Of a DNA stretch of 64,000 bases, positions 1 through 12,450 are shown piece by piece; the first letter of the stretch is position 1, and every line of letters starts with the position of its first letter. Source of the DNA: Neurospora tetraspora (lineage: Eukaryota > Ascomycota > Sordariomycetes > Sordariales > Sordariaceae); the NCBI RefSeq assembly GCF_033439725.1, contig NW_026944384.1, positions 2,790,001-2,854,000 of the forward strand. Reading direction: 5' to 3'. The translations under genes and the position numbers were made by a program. The notes under the pieces are model-generated. The model searched no databases. It saw only the letters and a list, made by a program, of their open reading frames with translations, and was not told the DNA's origin.

Positions 1-2257
1 AGTATGAGGTTGTTGAAGGGGTCTAATGTCGTAGAACATTGCAGTGGCATCATCGAACGGCATACATCATCGTAAGTATCAGGGACGATTCGAAGGAAAT
101 GTTTGACCTTGAAAAGGCGGGGAAATGGAGATCAAATGATAGACAGAGGAAAGAAGAGTCGGGACGGCCTGTGATCCCGTCTTGCCCGTCTCCTGGGTAT
201 AAGGATAGGACCCACAACGGCGGCACGGCATCGCGGCGGACTCTAGAGGGGCGGCTCGGGCGGAAGCGGCAGCCCTGCCTGGCTTGGCTCTCCGTCCGCT
301 GGGAAGCCGAGGAAGCTTGGCCTGCACGGTGCATCTTTAGGTGACCCCATTCCCGCTTTTTGGCTTTCACTTGTACAGTCTCAGAAGGGTCAAACATTCC
401 AGGTTGTCAGCAAAAGTCCGAGAATAGAAACCTCATTGGGCTGGAGGAAACACACGACGGCCGACTAAACAGTCTGGATAACCTCGTGAAGACCAACCGC
501 ATCTTCATAGTTCATGCAGGTAATCAATCCACTGCTACTGACAAAGCCACTAGGTAACAGTTTTGCAGTGTTCCATCCATTCCCCGGAAAGCATCCTCGA
601 TTCGTGCAAGAGGTATTCGGAGAAATATTTCTTATCTAGCAGGTGACTATTGAAGAAGGCACTACGTACCGAGGACGCGGCTAGGTTGGGGATATGATTT
701 GCATGCGCGGTTTTGGGGGACACGCTTTCTCTCTTCCAGCCCGTCTCATGTTTACACCATCCAGCCCCTCCCATAGGCTCATTGGAATGACGGCCCACCG
801 CTTGTTTTTGTTGAGGGCCAACGGCGCGGTCAAGGAAGGTCTTGAGGGTGGTCAAGGTGGGAAAACATGAATAGCTTTGGCGGTTAATTTTTCGCTGTTG
901 CCGCGTCATCTTGAGAGATACACCTGCATACATATGTACGATATGTGGATGTGGAAGTATCGTGATGTATTGGTGATGTAACACTGGGCTATGCACCTAC
1001 CGCATGGGAGCCTTGGCTACCGTAGTGTACATTGGACAAATACCCAACTTCCCCTTTTTTGCGAATCGCGATTTGTTTCTTGACACGCGACCTTTGAAAG
1101 ATGCGCCCCTGAAGATTTGGCCTTGTCAAGATACACTAAACAAACTAAATAAACCGCGGGCCCGAGTATCCGGCCGGAGATCCCCCGGGGTAGTCGGTAG
1201 CGTTAAGGCGGTGGACGAGACTCCTTGGCGGATTCAAAAAGTTGAAACTGTCCTCTGCATGTGTTCAAGCATCACGCGACGCAACCTTTCTTCCTTTCGA
1301 AACATCCCCAGAGGAACTTCTCCATTGTTTCCTCTTCAACCAAACCCGATATCAGCCTCACAGCCTCGATACACGAGAGAAGCATTGGATCAGTCGGAAC
1401 AGTTCCAAGACTCCAAGCCCCCGCCGATCTCAGCTTCCACGACTTCCATCAATTGTCATCCACTTGGTCGCCCAGGGCCCCCCCTCCACTCGGGAATTCC
1501 ATCGCATTGTCTATAAACCAGCAATCCCGGCCCGAATGACGTCTCCTCTGTCCTCCAGCTCCAGCTGACCCTGATACACCCGACCGTCACCGATTTCTCC
1601 AGCTCTCTGTCGAAACTCGAATGGCTCCCGCCCAGTTCGTCTCAAAGTCTGAGAGTCCAGATTCCTCTTTCCAATCGATCTTGGTGGTAAAGCTATAGAC
1701 TTTTGCCGCGCCATCTTTGCATAACAACAACCCCTTTTACGTTTTGGTCATTAAAACGAGACACGATACCACCACCACCTCTTTTATTCTTGCCATTGAG
1801 CCCCGAAAAAGCATAAGGAACGAACCTGTTTGGGACCCTTTCTCCCCCACACTATTCCCCTTCCAAACATTGCACATCAATCGATTACACACACACAAAC
1901 ACACACGCCTGCACGACACCATCAGGGCACATCCATTACATAGCGGCGCTACCAAGTACCAACCAGGACAAGCAACTCAAAACAAGAAACTTGGCAGCAG
2001 CCACAAGCAGCAGCAGGCGCCCGCAGCACCATTGACGATTGACGACGCTTCCCCTACGACAAATCGACGCTTACGCAGTACTACGATTATCGGACCCCTC
2101 CTTTGCCTTCGGTTGCCCTGCCTTGCTTGGCTGATCCCGTCGTTCCCGTCAAGCCGTCAACCCGTCCGTTGGGCACTGCCGCTACTGCCAATATCCCCGT
2201 ATATAGCTCCATAGGTACCCAGCCGGGCGACCCCGCTAGGTCCCCCTTCCCGCCGCC
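1..2257. other. Gene-free left flank and PSD2 leader
   Basis: No reading frame here looks like a protein: the frames are short, overlap on both strands and show no motif. From about 1700 the sequence becomes rich in CA, CT and CAG triplets, including a short CA microsatellite near 1890-1910. This is typical of a long 5' leader or promoter of the downstream gene. Any gene crossing the left edge is not recognisable. Confidence 0.5.
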
Positions 2258-5200
2258 ATGGTCCGCATTATTCCAAACCGTCTCAAATCATCCAGCAACT
2301 CCTTAGCAACTAGCAGAAGCGCAAGTCCAATGCGAAGCAAGGGCGATTCAGCAAGCCCCGAGGGGCGCAGAGACACGGGCTTGGTTCTGGATGTCAAGAT
2401 CATACAGGTGTGTTTACAGATGTGGATGCGCGTTGGCCGCATGATCCGAATCGCATCGCATTCCAGCACTGACGGTTGTGTTTTGTTTACTACAGGCCAG
2501 AAACCTTGCGGCAAAGGATCGAGGAGGCACATCGGATCCTGTAAGTTATGCGGCAATAATACATCTTTGACAATTGGGTGGTGGTCTGACACTTGCTGCC
2601 TGCTGCGTCTAGTACCTCGTATTGAGCCTGGGCGACGCCAAATACACGACCTCAACGATACCAAAGACTCTCGACCCGATCTGGAACGAACATTACCAGT
2701 TTCCCATCAATGGCGCGCAAAGCCTTTCCCTCACCGGTATTTGCTGGGACAAGGATCGCTTCGGGAAGGATTACCTGGGCGAGTTCGAGCTCGCCCTTGA
2801 TGAGGCCTTCGCCGAGGATGGAATCACAGACCTTGGGCCAAGCTGGTTCCCCTTGAAGAGCAAAAGGACCGGGAAGAAGAGCAGCGTCGTCTCAGGTGAG
2901 GTGGAGCTGCAATTGACCATCGTCGACAACTCGAATCCCGAAGCCACTCCCAGAGAGCTCTACGATCAGTTCATTTCCATCACCAAGTCCGCGCCTGTGC
3001 CCGATACCGCCTCTCAAGTGTCGTCTACGCGCTCCAAGAACGCATACGAATTTACCAATGGCGATAGCGACACCTTGGGTATTGTCTACCTCGAGATTGG
3101 AAAGATCACCGACTTGCCTCCCGAGCGCAACGTGACCAAGACCGGCTTCGATATGGATCCCTTCGTCGTCATCTCGCTCGGCAGGCAGACCTTCCGCACC
3201 AAGACGGTCCGGCACAATCTCAATCCCGTGTATAACGAAAAGATGATCTTCACGGTGTCGAATTACGAGCAAATGTACTCCTTCAACTTTACCGTCATCG
3301 ACCATGATAAATATTCCGGCAACGACTTTGTCGCTTCCGTAAACCTTCCGATCCGGGAAATCATGGAAAAGGCACCAAAGCCCAACCCAGAAACCGGTCT
3401 CTATCATCTGAAGGATATCCCAGACTACGCTCCAGTGCAGAAGAGCGGTGGCCGATTCGCGAGATTGGGCCTGTCTCGGACGGCCTCTACTCAAAGCTTG
3501 AGCAAAGCCGCCAGACCTGGTCTTTCTAGGCAAAATTCCACGGCCGCAAAGGAACCATCGGTAGCTGGGACCCCTCTTCAGATTGCTGTCGACGGTGCTC
3601 ATGATTTTAGCCGGACGAATACCCTTCCCCCGCCTAGCCCGGCCTTGCTGCCACCTGGGGAGTATTCCATTGCGGCGGCGGGTGCGGCTGCTACGGCTGG
3701 CGAGATTGCGCCCCAGTCCGAAGGGGACGACGACTTCACTTTCTTGACTCTTCCTCTCAAGATGAAGAACCTTGAAAAGTGGGAGTCCAAGCACAACCCT
3801 CAACTCTATCTTCGCATCAAGTACATGCCGTACCCAGCGCTGAGACAGCAGTTCTGGAGGGCACTCTTGAAGCAATACGACGCGGATGATAGCGGGCGCA
3901 TCAGCAAGGTCGAGTTGACAACCATGCTGGACACCCTCGGTTCCACACTGCGCGAGTCTACCATCGATAGCTTCTTCCAGCGATTCCCCCATAGGATGGA
4001 AGGAGACGACTCGGATGATTTGATCATGGATGAGGCCGTCATTTGCTTGGAGGATCAGCTAGAGGCCAAGTCACGCTCGACCATACAGGGAATGGTCGAC
4101 AAGGTTAAGGATAACGTAAAGAACCTCCTTCCTGGTCACGGCAAGGACTCTGGTACCACTAGTGACCTAGAGGACGCGGAGACTCCGGCCGGCGGTTCGC
4201 AGCTTGCCGATTCAACCATCAACGTACCAGATCTTGGCACCTCGGGTGAGGAAGGAGACCTGCTCGACCGTGATGACTTGAACCTTTCATCTAGCGGCGA
4301 GGAACACGTTGTGGAGATCAAGGAGTGCCCTATCTGCCACCAGCCTCGCCTGAACAAGCGGAAGGATACCGACATCATTACCCACATTGCAACTTGCGCC
4401 AGCCAGGATTGGCGCCAAGTCGACAATCTTGTGATGGGTGGCTTCGTTACTTCCAGCCAGGCCCAGCGCAAGTGGTATTCCAAGGTCATCACCAAGATCT
4501 CATACGGCGGTTACAAGGTTGGAGCCAACTCGGCCAACATTCTTGTGCAAGACCGTATTACCGGTCAGATCAACGAGGAGAAGATGAGCGTCTACGTCCG
4601 ACTTGGCATCCGCTTGCTATACAAGGGTCTGAAGTCTAACAACATGGAGACGAAGCGCATCCGCAAGCTCCTCAAGAGCCTTAGTGTCAAGCAGGGCAAG
4701 AAGTACGACGATCCGAACTCCAAGGCTGAGATCCCCCAGTTCATAAAGTTCCACGGTCTTGATCTGTCCGAAGTCGCACAGCCTCTGGAGGAATTCAAGA
4801 ACTTCAACGAGTTCTTCTACCGCGCCCTCAAGCCCGGTGCGCGCCCCTGTTCGGCTCCTCACAACCCTCGCATCGTCGTTTCTCCCGCCGACTGCCGCTG
4901 CGTTGTCTTCAACAGCATCGACACGGCCACCAACGTTTGGATTAAGGGTCGCGAATTCACCGTCAAGCGCCTGCTTGGTGACGCTTACCCCGAAGATGGT
5001 GCGCGGTACGAGGGAGGTGCGCTCGGCATTTTCCGCCTTGCGCCACAGGATTACCACCGCTTCCATATCCCCGTTGACGGTATTATGCGCCAGCCCAAGA
5101 CGATCGAAGGAGAGTACTACACTGTCAACCCAATGGCCATTCGGTCGGCGCTGGATGTGTATGGCGAGAACGTGAGAGTGCTGGTGCCGATTGACAGTCC

Positions 5201-5667
5201 CGAGTTTGGCCGCGTCATGGTTATTTGCGTTGGCGCCATGATGGTCGGTAGTACCGTCATTACGAGGAATGAGGGCGACGAGGTGAAGAGGGGTGAGGAG
5301 CTCGGATACTTCAAGTTTGGTGGTAGCACGATTGTTGTGCTCTTTGAGCCGGGCAAGATGGTGTGGGATGAGGATCTGGTGCAGAATTCGCTTCTGCCTT
5401 TGGAGACTTTGGTAAGTCTGATCCATCAAGTAACTCGTGTAGTGGTCGTTGACTAACAGTAACGAACAGGTCCGTGTCGGCATGTCGGTCGGTCACGCGC
5501 CTAATGAGCCGCAGTGGACTCCTGATATGCCCAAGGACGAGGGCGATATCACGGCCGAGGACAAGGCCAATGCCAAGCGCCGTATCCAGGGCCAGGTCGC
5601 CGAGGAGTCGCCGGAGGACAGCGGCAATGACGAGATGATCCCCCCTCCTCCGGCGATGGGACCATGA
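2258..5667 (+). CDS. psd2: Phosphatidylserine decarboxylase, C2/EF-hand PSD2 type
   Basis: The enzyme converts phosphatidylserine to phosphatidylethanolamine; the PSD2 class acts on Golgi/endosomal membranes, unlike the mitochondrial PSD1 class. Four exons are read: 2258-2407, 2496-2540, 2613-5411 and 5470-5667, giving about 1063 residues. All junctions are GT-AG and keep the frame. The first two introns fall inside the first C2 domain, which reads ARNLAAKDRGGTSDP then YLVLSLGDAKYTT across the junctions. A second C2 domain starts near residue 218 (LGIVYLEIG). An EF-hand loop, DADDSGRISKVEL, lies near residue 490. The catalytic part fills the C-terminal third and ends with FGGST near residue 970, the serine-proteinase-like self-cleavage site that makes the pyruvoyl group. 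Downstream comes VRVGMSVGH. The ATG at 2258 has a good context (GCCGCCATGG). Length and architecture match fungal PSD2. Confidence 0.93.
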
Positions 5668-6072
5668 GGAAGTGGTCTCCGCCGTTGGGTTGGGTGGTTC
5701 AGGTAATTTTGTATTAGTCTTTGGGATACCGGTGTATGTTTATGCCAACCTGGTCTTGGAGCGCTGAGTTTGAGCGTCCTGCATAAAGAGTTGTAATGTT
5801 ATGATTTTACGAAGTATCGATATTAGTAGCCTACCGGAAGCCGAACAGTCGTTGCATATCATTCCTTGGGTCGAACCACTGTTAAAGGCCTTGTGCGTTT
5901 TCTCCGTAGTATTTTTAGGGTATCATGACCAACAAAAACCAGTCCCTGGTTGTTCTCAACCTGCCACATACTCCCCGTCCGTTTTCCAACCCTAAACGCC
6001 TCAAAAAATGCACCATTTTACCTCCCATCATCTTCTCCATCCAGCCCGTGACAAAGCCCTCAAAAAACAATA
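5668..6072. other. Convergent 3' regions
   Basis: This gap lies between two convergent genes (PSD2 and the Fta4-type gene). It contains no plausible frame and is read as the two 3' UTRs and terminators. Confidence 0.5.
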
Positions 6073-7008
6073 TTAAAAGCTGTCCAGCAACTTATCAACC
6101 TTCTTCCTCTCATCACCTGCCCCCTCTCCATCCTCCCCTTCCCTCGCCCTCTTCCTCCTCCCACTCCCACTCCCCCTTTCCTTCTCCTTCCCCCTCTCCT
6201 TATCCAACTTCTCAACCCTTCCACCCACTCTAGCCAGCAGAACCCTCATCCTCTGCAACTCAGCCTCCATCTCCCCATTCTTAGTCACCAGATTCTCTTG
6301 CACCGCTTTCATTCCTCCTGCTCCTCCTCCTGCTCCTGCTCCCCCTTTCCCTACTTCTTCCCCCCCTTCCGCATTCAGATCTTGAGAAGAAGGAGAAGCC
6401 TCAACAAACCCCTCAACCAACCCCCTAATTTTTCTTAGTTTCGCCACCCGATCCAACACCTTTTGTTTCTGCTCATCCAACCCTTTCAACTGCGCTACCA
6501 ACTCCGCAAACCGCTTGGCTTCCATCGGGTGGTCGTCTGCTTCTTTTTTCGAGACAGAAGGGGACCAGGAGTCTGGTAGGGAGGTGATTAAGCGGGGGAG
6601 GGTCAGGTCGGCGTTTACTCGCAACCAAGCAGCCTGTTGTCCATCCCCGTCCTCGTCCTCTTCATCTCTCTCATCATTTCTTCCCAAGGATGTTGCAGAA
6701 GTAGTAGAAAAATAAAGTTTGTCGATTTGTTCGGCTACGTGGCGGGTTGCTTGAGGAGGGTAGGCGCGTCGGTTGTGTTGGGTGAGGCGGTGGTTGAGTT
6801 TTGTTAGGGCTTCGGAGAGCGGTTTTTGAGGGATGTGCTGCCCCTGGTGGTGTTGGGATTGAGAGTGGCCCCGGGGGGAGGAGGTGTTGTCGTTTTGAGA
6901 GAGGAAGGTGCGCGTTGGGGCCAAGGGTTGGGAGAGGGTGCGCGTTTGGGTGGTGAGGAAGTCGGATTTTAGGGAGAGGATTGTTGGTGGGGGTGGTGGT
7001 TGAGGCAT
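6073..7008 (-). CDS. fta4: Kinetochore subunit Fta4 (Sim4/COMA complex) family
   Basis: A single-exon protein of 311 residues. The N-terminus MPQPPPPPTILSLKSDFL followed by QTRTLSQPLAPTRTFLSQ resembles the start of the fungal Fta4 family, a subunit of the Sim4 inner-kinetochore complex at centromeres. The middle has ADLTLPRLITSLPDSW, then a coiled coil (about residues 160-290, with LAKLRKIRGLVEGF- and QENLVTKNGEMEAEL-type heptads). The coil is interrupted by a Gly/Ala run and is followed by a Lys/Arg/Glu-rich tail. I chose the ATG at 7008 because the family motif starts right after it. The open frame continues upstream to 7296 with low-complexity sequence that looks like leader. The gene is divergent from the CIA84-like gene. 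Confidence 0.75.
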   Translation of the reverse strand: MPQPPPPPTILSLKSDFLTTQTRTLSQPLAPTRTFLSQNDNTSSPRGHSQSQHHQGQHIPQKPLSEALTKLNHRLTQHNRRAYPPQATRHVAEQIDKLYFSTTSATSLGRNDERDEEDEDGDGQQAAWLRVNADLTLPRLITSLPDSWSPSVSKKEADDHPMEAKRFAELVAQLKGLDEQKQKVLDRVAKLRKIRGLVEGFVEASPSSQDLNAEGGEEVGKGGAGAGGGAGGMKAVQENLVTKNGEMEAELQRMRVLLARVGGRVEKLDKERGKEKERGSGSGRRKRAREGEDGEGAGDERKKVDKLLDSF

Positions 7009-7614
7009 GTTTGGTTTTGGTTGAGTTCTAGTGTTGGTTGATTTTGGTTTGGGTTGGATATGATGAGTTTGGTGTTGATGGTCAAGTTCATGTGAAGTGT
7101 TTTGATGAATTTCAATGACACGGGAGTGATACTGTTTTGAGAATGATATTGGAGAACAAGCACTGACCCTAACCCTGGCCTCATCGGATAATGACAACAT
7201 GGATGAGGGGTCGCTGTGGATATGATGCGCTGCAACGGTAACTGTACCTGGCATGGGGTAGTGGAGCTTGGGCCAACCACCCGATGTTCGCAACACTTAC
7301 CTCTATGCTGGAAGCTGCCCCGGTCAACAGGAATTTGGAGATTTCGAAAAAAGAAACACCCCGAGATCGAGAAGCCCGTTCCTGCCACCAGAAGATCCCA
7401 AGGTCGCCTCAGTCGCTTGTTGCTCTTGCGACGACAAACGGGGTGTCATTCCACCACCATGCACCAGTAGTACGTACCCTCTTCGACGAGAACGACTCCA
7501 TGGAGAACTGGAGAAAGATGGAGACGCTGGCGATGGAGATGGAGCACGAGAACCCCTCAACTTACTCGAGTCATGAACCCAGGACTGTGCTCTACTAGGA
7601 TCCCTTTCCCAACC
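7009..7614. other. Divergent promoter region, Fta4/CIA84
   Basis: This is shared upstream sequence of two divergent genes. On the plus strand a CTTAC branch-like element and a CTACTAG acceptor-like site lie just before the ATG at 7615. That suggests a 5' UTR intron and argues against the upstream in-frame ATG at 7573. Confidence 0.4.
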
Positions 7615-10199
7615 ATGCGGTCGCATCTGGCACGCAACGCGACGACGACACCGAATGTGTACAGACGATTTCACGCCGCCGGTCATCATCATGGCTTGTT
7701 GCGCCCATGCTCTGTAACAGCCCTCTCTGCCCGTCGCTGTCTCTTCGACTGCCAACATGACGTCCTCGTATATCCACGAACCTCCAAGAGGACGTTTATC
7801 AGCCTCTTCACACCGAAGCCCGAACGAGTCGTGAAGCTACCCCATTTTGACCCGGGCTACAATGTGCTTCTCCAGTACAGGAGGAGCGAGGTTGAGCAGG
7901 AGCGCCCTCCTCCGCGGGACCAGCTGGTGACGGCGTTCAGGAGGTTGACGAAATTCAAGGCCGACACCAATAAACCACTGAATCCCAACCAGGCCTTCCT
8001 CTTGCGAACGGTGTTACACTATCTTTTGGTAACCAAGCCCGAGGCTGACGCTCCCGTTGACCTCAAAATGAGCGACCTCGAAAATGCGATGGACGCAGCA
8101 TTGCTGCCTCCCAAGGGCTCTCCCGAATTCCATCTTGCGCTGGCCCGGTTGTTGCACGAGGAGATCACGCGCAGGAGGGTCATCTTGTTGAATCCCGATG
8201 AGCACAAAGCACATTTGATCAAAGACGACTTCGCGACATACATCAAGGCATTGACGCAATACGGAGGCTCCCTGGAAGCAGCAGCCCGAGTCAAAGAATT
8301 CTGGCAACAATTAAAGGACGAAGGGATGAGCGTTGTTGACTTCAGAGGCGCGGGGAGAGTCTGGATCAATGTCTTGCAGGGCATGGCGGACGAGGGTCGG
8401 GAAGATGAATTACTACAGTTTTGGGAGGAGGCACAAGAGACGGGAGGCGTCAAATACATCCCGGCCGTGCACCACGTCTTCGTTACGTTTTATGCGAAGC
8501 AGGACAAGATCGAGGAGACAAAGCAGTGGTACAACAAGCCTATACATAGTGGCTTCTCTCCCTTGGGAGAGACATTGCTGGAACTGGTTCGATCATCACG
8601 GCGATCAAGCCAGCCGGAGAAGTGGAATGAATGGCTTTTACCAGTTTTCGAGGAGGTGGTCCAGGATCAGTGGGCGAAAAAAGGGTCATTGGAGGCCTTC
8701 TTACAATGGTCCGTTTTAGCTCTGGATAAGGGGCCAGACGGCATCAAGACGTACCTCCAGACCATGGCCAGCGGCGAGTTTTACAAAAGTCACGAGGTTA
8801 AGGTTGATGTCACCACCATCAACCTGCTTATGCAAGCCGCCCAGGAAAAGGGGAATCCGTACATGGCTGAGAGGTTTTGGCAGCTGGCCCAGGACTTCAA
8901 CATCAAAGCCAACGTTCACACCTACCTTAACCAACTGTCATACCGACTCGACGCCAACGACATCGAAGGGGCTCATCAAATTTTCTCGAAACTCGCATCC
9001 GGCGCCGTCGAGATCGAATTCGAAGAAGACCTGCCCGTAATGAACAAGTACCTCCGCGTTTTGTGCGCGCAGCCGGAACCCAACCTCCAGCACATCCTAA
9101 CCATCACCTCGGCGCTCGAGCAGCGCCACGCCGCCTTGGAGCCGGAAACCATCGTCGCGCTCTGCCTCGTCTTCCTCAACCACGACAAGAAGTTCGACGT
9201 GATCGACACCCTTTCCTTACACTCCGTCTCCATCAGCCACATCGAGCGGCAGCAGATTTACAAGGCCTTTGTTGCCTACATCTGCGACCTTCCCAAAACC
9301 ACAACCGACCGAGCCTGGGACGCCTACTCGCTGCTGCGGCAGTACTTCCCCGAGACCTCGGTCGACGACCGCGTCCGGCTCATGGAATCCTTCTTCGAGC
9401 GCAAGAAGCCCGACATGGCCTGCCTCGTGTTCGGCCACATGCGCGCCCACGACGACGACAACATGCACCCCACCGCCGACATCTACGTGCGCTGTCTCGA
9501 AGGATTGGCCAGGTGCCCGGTCCCCGAGCAGCGGCCCAGCGACCCGGCCAGCTCCCTGAAGATGGTGCACAACATGCTCAAGATGGACACGCGCGTGGAG
9601 ATGAGCACGAGGCTGTACAACGCCCTGATGCTGGCGTACGCGGCTGGCGGAGACCCCTTCACGGCGCTGGATTTCTGGGAGGAGCACATCACCCGCTCGG
9701 CTGAGGGTCCGTCGTATAACAGCTTGGCCATTGTGTTTTGGTGCTGCGAGCTGATTCCGCTGGGCGATCGGTATGCTAGGCCGGTGTGGCAGAAGATGAT
9801 GAGGATGGATCTGGAGGTGCCGCAGTACGTGTTTAATGCGTATTGCGCGGCTATTGCAAGGAGTAACGCGGCGTGGGGAAGGAAGATGGAGGAGGTGTTT
9901 AAGCTGATTAAGGGGACTGATTCGAACTTAGGGTATGGGGCTAGTATGATGACGTAAGTGTTTGTCTTTGGCCCTTTACAATTTTGTTTGACAAGAATGT
10001 GAAGTGCTGACAACAACTGATCAAAAACAGGCTTGGAGTAACCTATAACGCCCTTCCCGACCCTTTCTCCAAGGAGGAGTTCGCGGCCTGGGCAAAGGAG
10101 GAGTACCCGGAGGAGTGGGTGAGGTTGGAGAGTAAGGGGCAGAAAGAAACCGAGTTTCAAGGGCCTGTGTTCAACATTACGAGGCCGTTTGAGGCTTGA
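7615..10199 (+). CDS. cia84: PPR-like mitochondrial protein, probable complex I assembly factor CIA84
   Basis: Two exons, 7615-9953 and 10031-10199, encode about 835 residues. The N-terminus MRSHLARN is followed by an Arg/Ser-rich stretch without acidic residues, as expected for a mitochondrial presequence. Then come RTFISLFTPKPERVVKLP and DPGYNVLLQYR, a block I associate with fungal CIA84, the pentatricopeptide-repeat protein that binds the membrane-arm intermediate during complex I assembly. The rest is alpha-helical repeat sequence without other domains. The single intron (9954-10030, GTAAGT donor, AACAG acceptor) splits a Thr codon, and the last exon encodes LGVTYNALPDPFSKEEF. An in-frame ATG exists 42 bases upstream, but the later one matches the family start. 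It could be another mitochondrial PPR protein; the class is surer than the name. Confidence 0.75.
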
Positions 10200-10831
10200 T
10201 CTAAACCGAGATCATATGACATAAGATATCGACAGTAAGTAAGGAAAGGAAGAACAGGACTTGTACAGAAATTCATGTTTTATAGAGAGATTTTGCATTG
10301 TTGTATGATTGTCAGGTGGCTTTTAGAGCTTTTGAGCGGTCTTGGGTTGTACAGTACAATTTAGCATATTTATATAAGAGCTAGATGGTGGATATAGGAA
10401 GCGGTTTTTGTCTAGGTTTTTTTTGTTTTTTTTTGTTTTGTTCCTCCTTCGGTGTCTCGGGAGGTCATGCAGAAGAGCATAGATGAAGTATTCTAGTCAT
10501 TCACTCCGTGCGCCCTCTCCATACGTTCACTGCCTTATTTCCGTCAAAATCGCCCTTTCATGGTCTCCGTCCAAGCCTAAACTTTGCAAAAATTCCATTT
10601 TAAGTGCCGTGTATACAATAATAATACACTAACTCTATAAGAGCCGTTATGGAGTCCACCGACCAAACCATGCATCCAGCCCATGCCATGCTGCTACACA
10701 TGCTGCTAGCCAGACAGCAGCATCATGTCCCATAACCGCCCCAGCATGCATTCCGTTTGGTATGCTCCCCTACCCAATCATACCCCCCTCATTCATTCCT
10801 CGTCCACTCCTCCCAGACCTTCCAGACCATT
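10200..10831. other. Convergent 3' regions, no gene seen
   Basis: An AT-richer, T-rich spacer between the convergent CIA84-like and bS18m genes, with a short poly-T run near 10420. It contains no credible frame and probably holds both 3' UTRs. Confidence 0.5.
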
Positions 10832-11827
10832 CTAGTTCTCATCCTCTCCATCAAAGTTTTTGGTCTTGTTCGCCATCTGGCCCTTGGGCACAACCAGCGG
10901 CAACAAGTGCCTGCCCGTGCTGTTCTTGAGGATTTCGGGGTGCTTGTGCACAGACGGGTGGATGCCGAGGCCGATGGCGCGCCGCACCATCTTGGCGATC
11001 TTGCGCTGGTTGACGGGTTTCAGCCCGGTCTCCTTGGAGTGCTTTATCCGGCCGAAGGGGGTGATGTAGTCGGAGATGAGGGAGAAGTTCTGTTCCCAAC
11101 AAAGGATATCAATCAGCATTTTTGCCCAGACAGCCAACAGCCCTCCAAGAAATGAAATTGGAAAGAGCGGTAGAAAAGGAGAAAAAGGGGAGGAAAGAGA
11201 AGAAAAAAAAAAACATACACGATAGTTATCCAACGGACTAAACCCAAGCTCATCAACCACATCCGCCGCCTCCACCCACCCCCCGTTCCTGCCCTTCATC
11301 TCGTATGGTGACAGGTCGCGCGGCGCGTACACGTCGCCGTTGTTCCACCGGCGCTTCATCATGCGCATGTAGTTGTTGGAGGTCACCTCGGACTGGAGCA
11401 GCTCCTGCACCTTCTGGCTATTGTTGCCATAGCGCTGTCCTCCGTCGACGTCGCGCGTGTTGCTGTAGTTGTCTCTTCCTCCCCGGCTGCCGGTGCCGCT
11501 GTTTAGGAGGTTGAACATGTCCGACTTGTACTGGTTGGAGCCGGCGTTGTTGTTGTTGGTGTTGCCCGACGGCGACGAGGTGTTGTTGGTGTTGGTGCGC
11601 GGGGCATTTTGGAAGGAGGTGGTGGGGATGTCGCGGACTGTCGGCGGTATTGTTAGCCATATGTTTTATGTCTGTAGAGCTGTGTAACGGCGGTGCATCG
11701 TGTTTTGCGACCGACGGAGCGACATACTGGCAGCGGCCGGCGAGGTGGTCGAGAACTGGGCGGTCCTCTGGCCGGCAGCGCGGCACTGCCTGAGCGCAGA
11801 GGAGAGGAATTGACGAGAGGACGACAT
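10832..11827 (-). CDS. rsm18: Mitochondrial small-subunit ribosomal protein bS18m
   Basis: Three exons, read on the minus strand as 11827-11728, 11637-11219 and 11089-10832, encode about 258 residues. Exon 1 (MSSSRQFLSSALRQCRAAGQ) is an amphipathic, Arg/Ser-rich mitochondrial presequence. Exon 2 has an Asn/Thr-rich low-complexity stretch and then NGGWVEAADVVDELGFSPLDNYR. Exon 3 is the S18 core: SDYITPFGRIKHSKETGL, KPVNQRKIAKMVRRAIGLG, then VHKHPEIL. S18 sits on the platform of the 37S mitoribosomal subunit. The second intron happens to be open in frame and would insert a Phe/Ser/Pro-rich segment if retained; its GTATGT donor and CAG acceptor and the join into the S18 fold show it is an intron. 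A GGT/CCA microsatellite lies just upstream of the ATG. Divergent from IMP3. Confidence 0.88.
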
Positions 11828-12450
11828 GGTGGTGGTGGTGGTGGTGGTTGTGGTGGTTACAACAGCTTGTAACAGCTGGCGTTGGCGATGTGTAAGTCCT
11901 CCCGGGGAAACCACACACACACAAAAATGGAGCTCCGTTTCGCGATCGGTCGGAGTCGGGGATCGGGGGTCAGTCGCGACGGGAGATGCGGCGTCGGCGG
12001 GCACGGTAGGGCGGGCAATTGGGAATTGGAGCTCCGGGCCGGCAGCGACACTTTTTGGCGGATCAATCTCTTTTCGGCGTACTGCCGCGGGGCCTGCCGG
12101 CACTGAGCGCTGTTGCGGCTGACAGCTGGCAGGGCGGAAGCTGAATGCCTGAAGCAGTGTGTTTTGTGGGGTAAAATGGAGCCCGTTGCAGGCCAAGAGC
12201 GCGCTAAGCAAGGGGCCCGGCAGGCGAAAAACTGTGGGGCAAGATTTTTCATTACAGCAAAAGTTCAAACGCCAGAACACCACCACCACTGCAGCTGCTG
12301 CTATCAGATTACGATAGTGAACCATCCATCGCCTCCACCCTTCCTTCACTTACGATTGATACCGCATTGATACCCTTCTGCGACGACATAATTCTCCATC
12401 CCGACCAAGACCAGCACATCCATCAATAACAAAGCCAACAAACCGCCAAC
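11828..12450. other. Divergent promoter region, bS18m/IMP3
   Basis: Shared upstream region. It begins with a run of GGT triplets (11826-11857) that forms the bS18m leader and ends with CA-rich sequence before the IMP3 ATG. No gene is seen. Confidence 0.45.

Noticed and set aside
7573-7614. Upstream start for the CIA84-like gene
   Set aside because: An acceptor-like CTACTAG lies between the two ATGs, and MRSHLARN is the family-like N-terminus.
11090-11218. Coding insertion in bS18m (Phe/Ser/Pro-rich segment)
   Set aside because: The frame is open by chance; good donor and acceptor sites and the S18 core show it is an intron.
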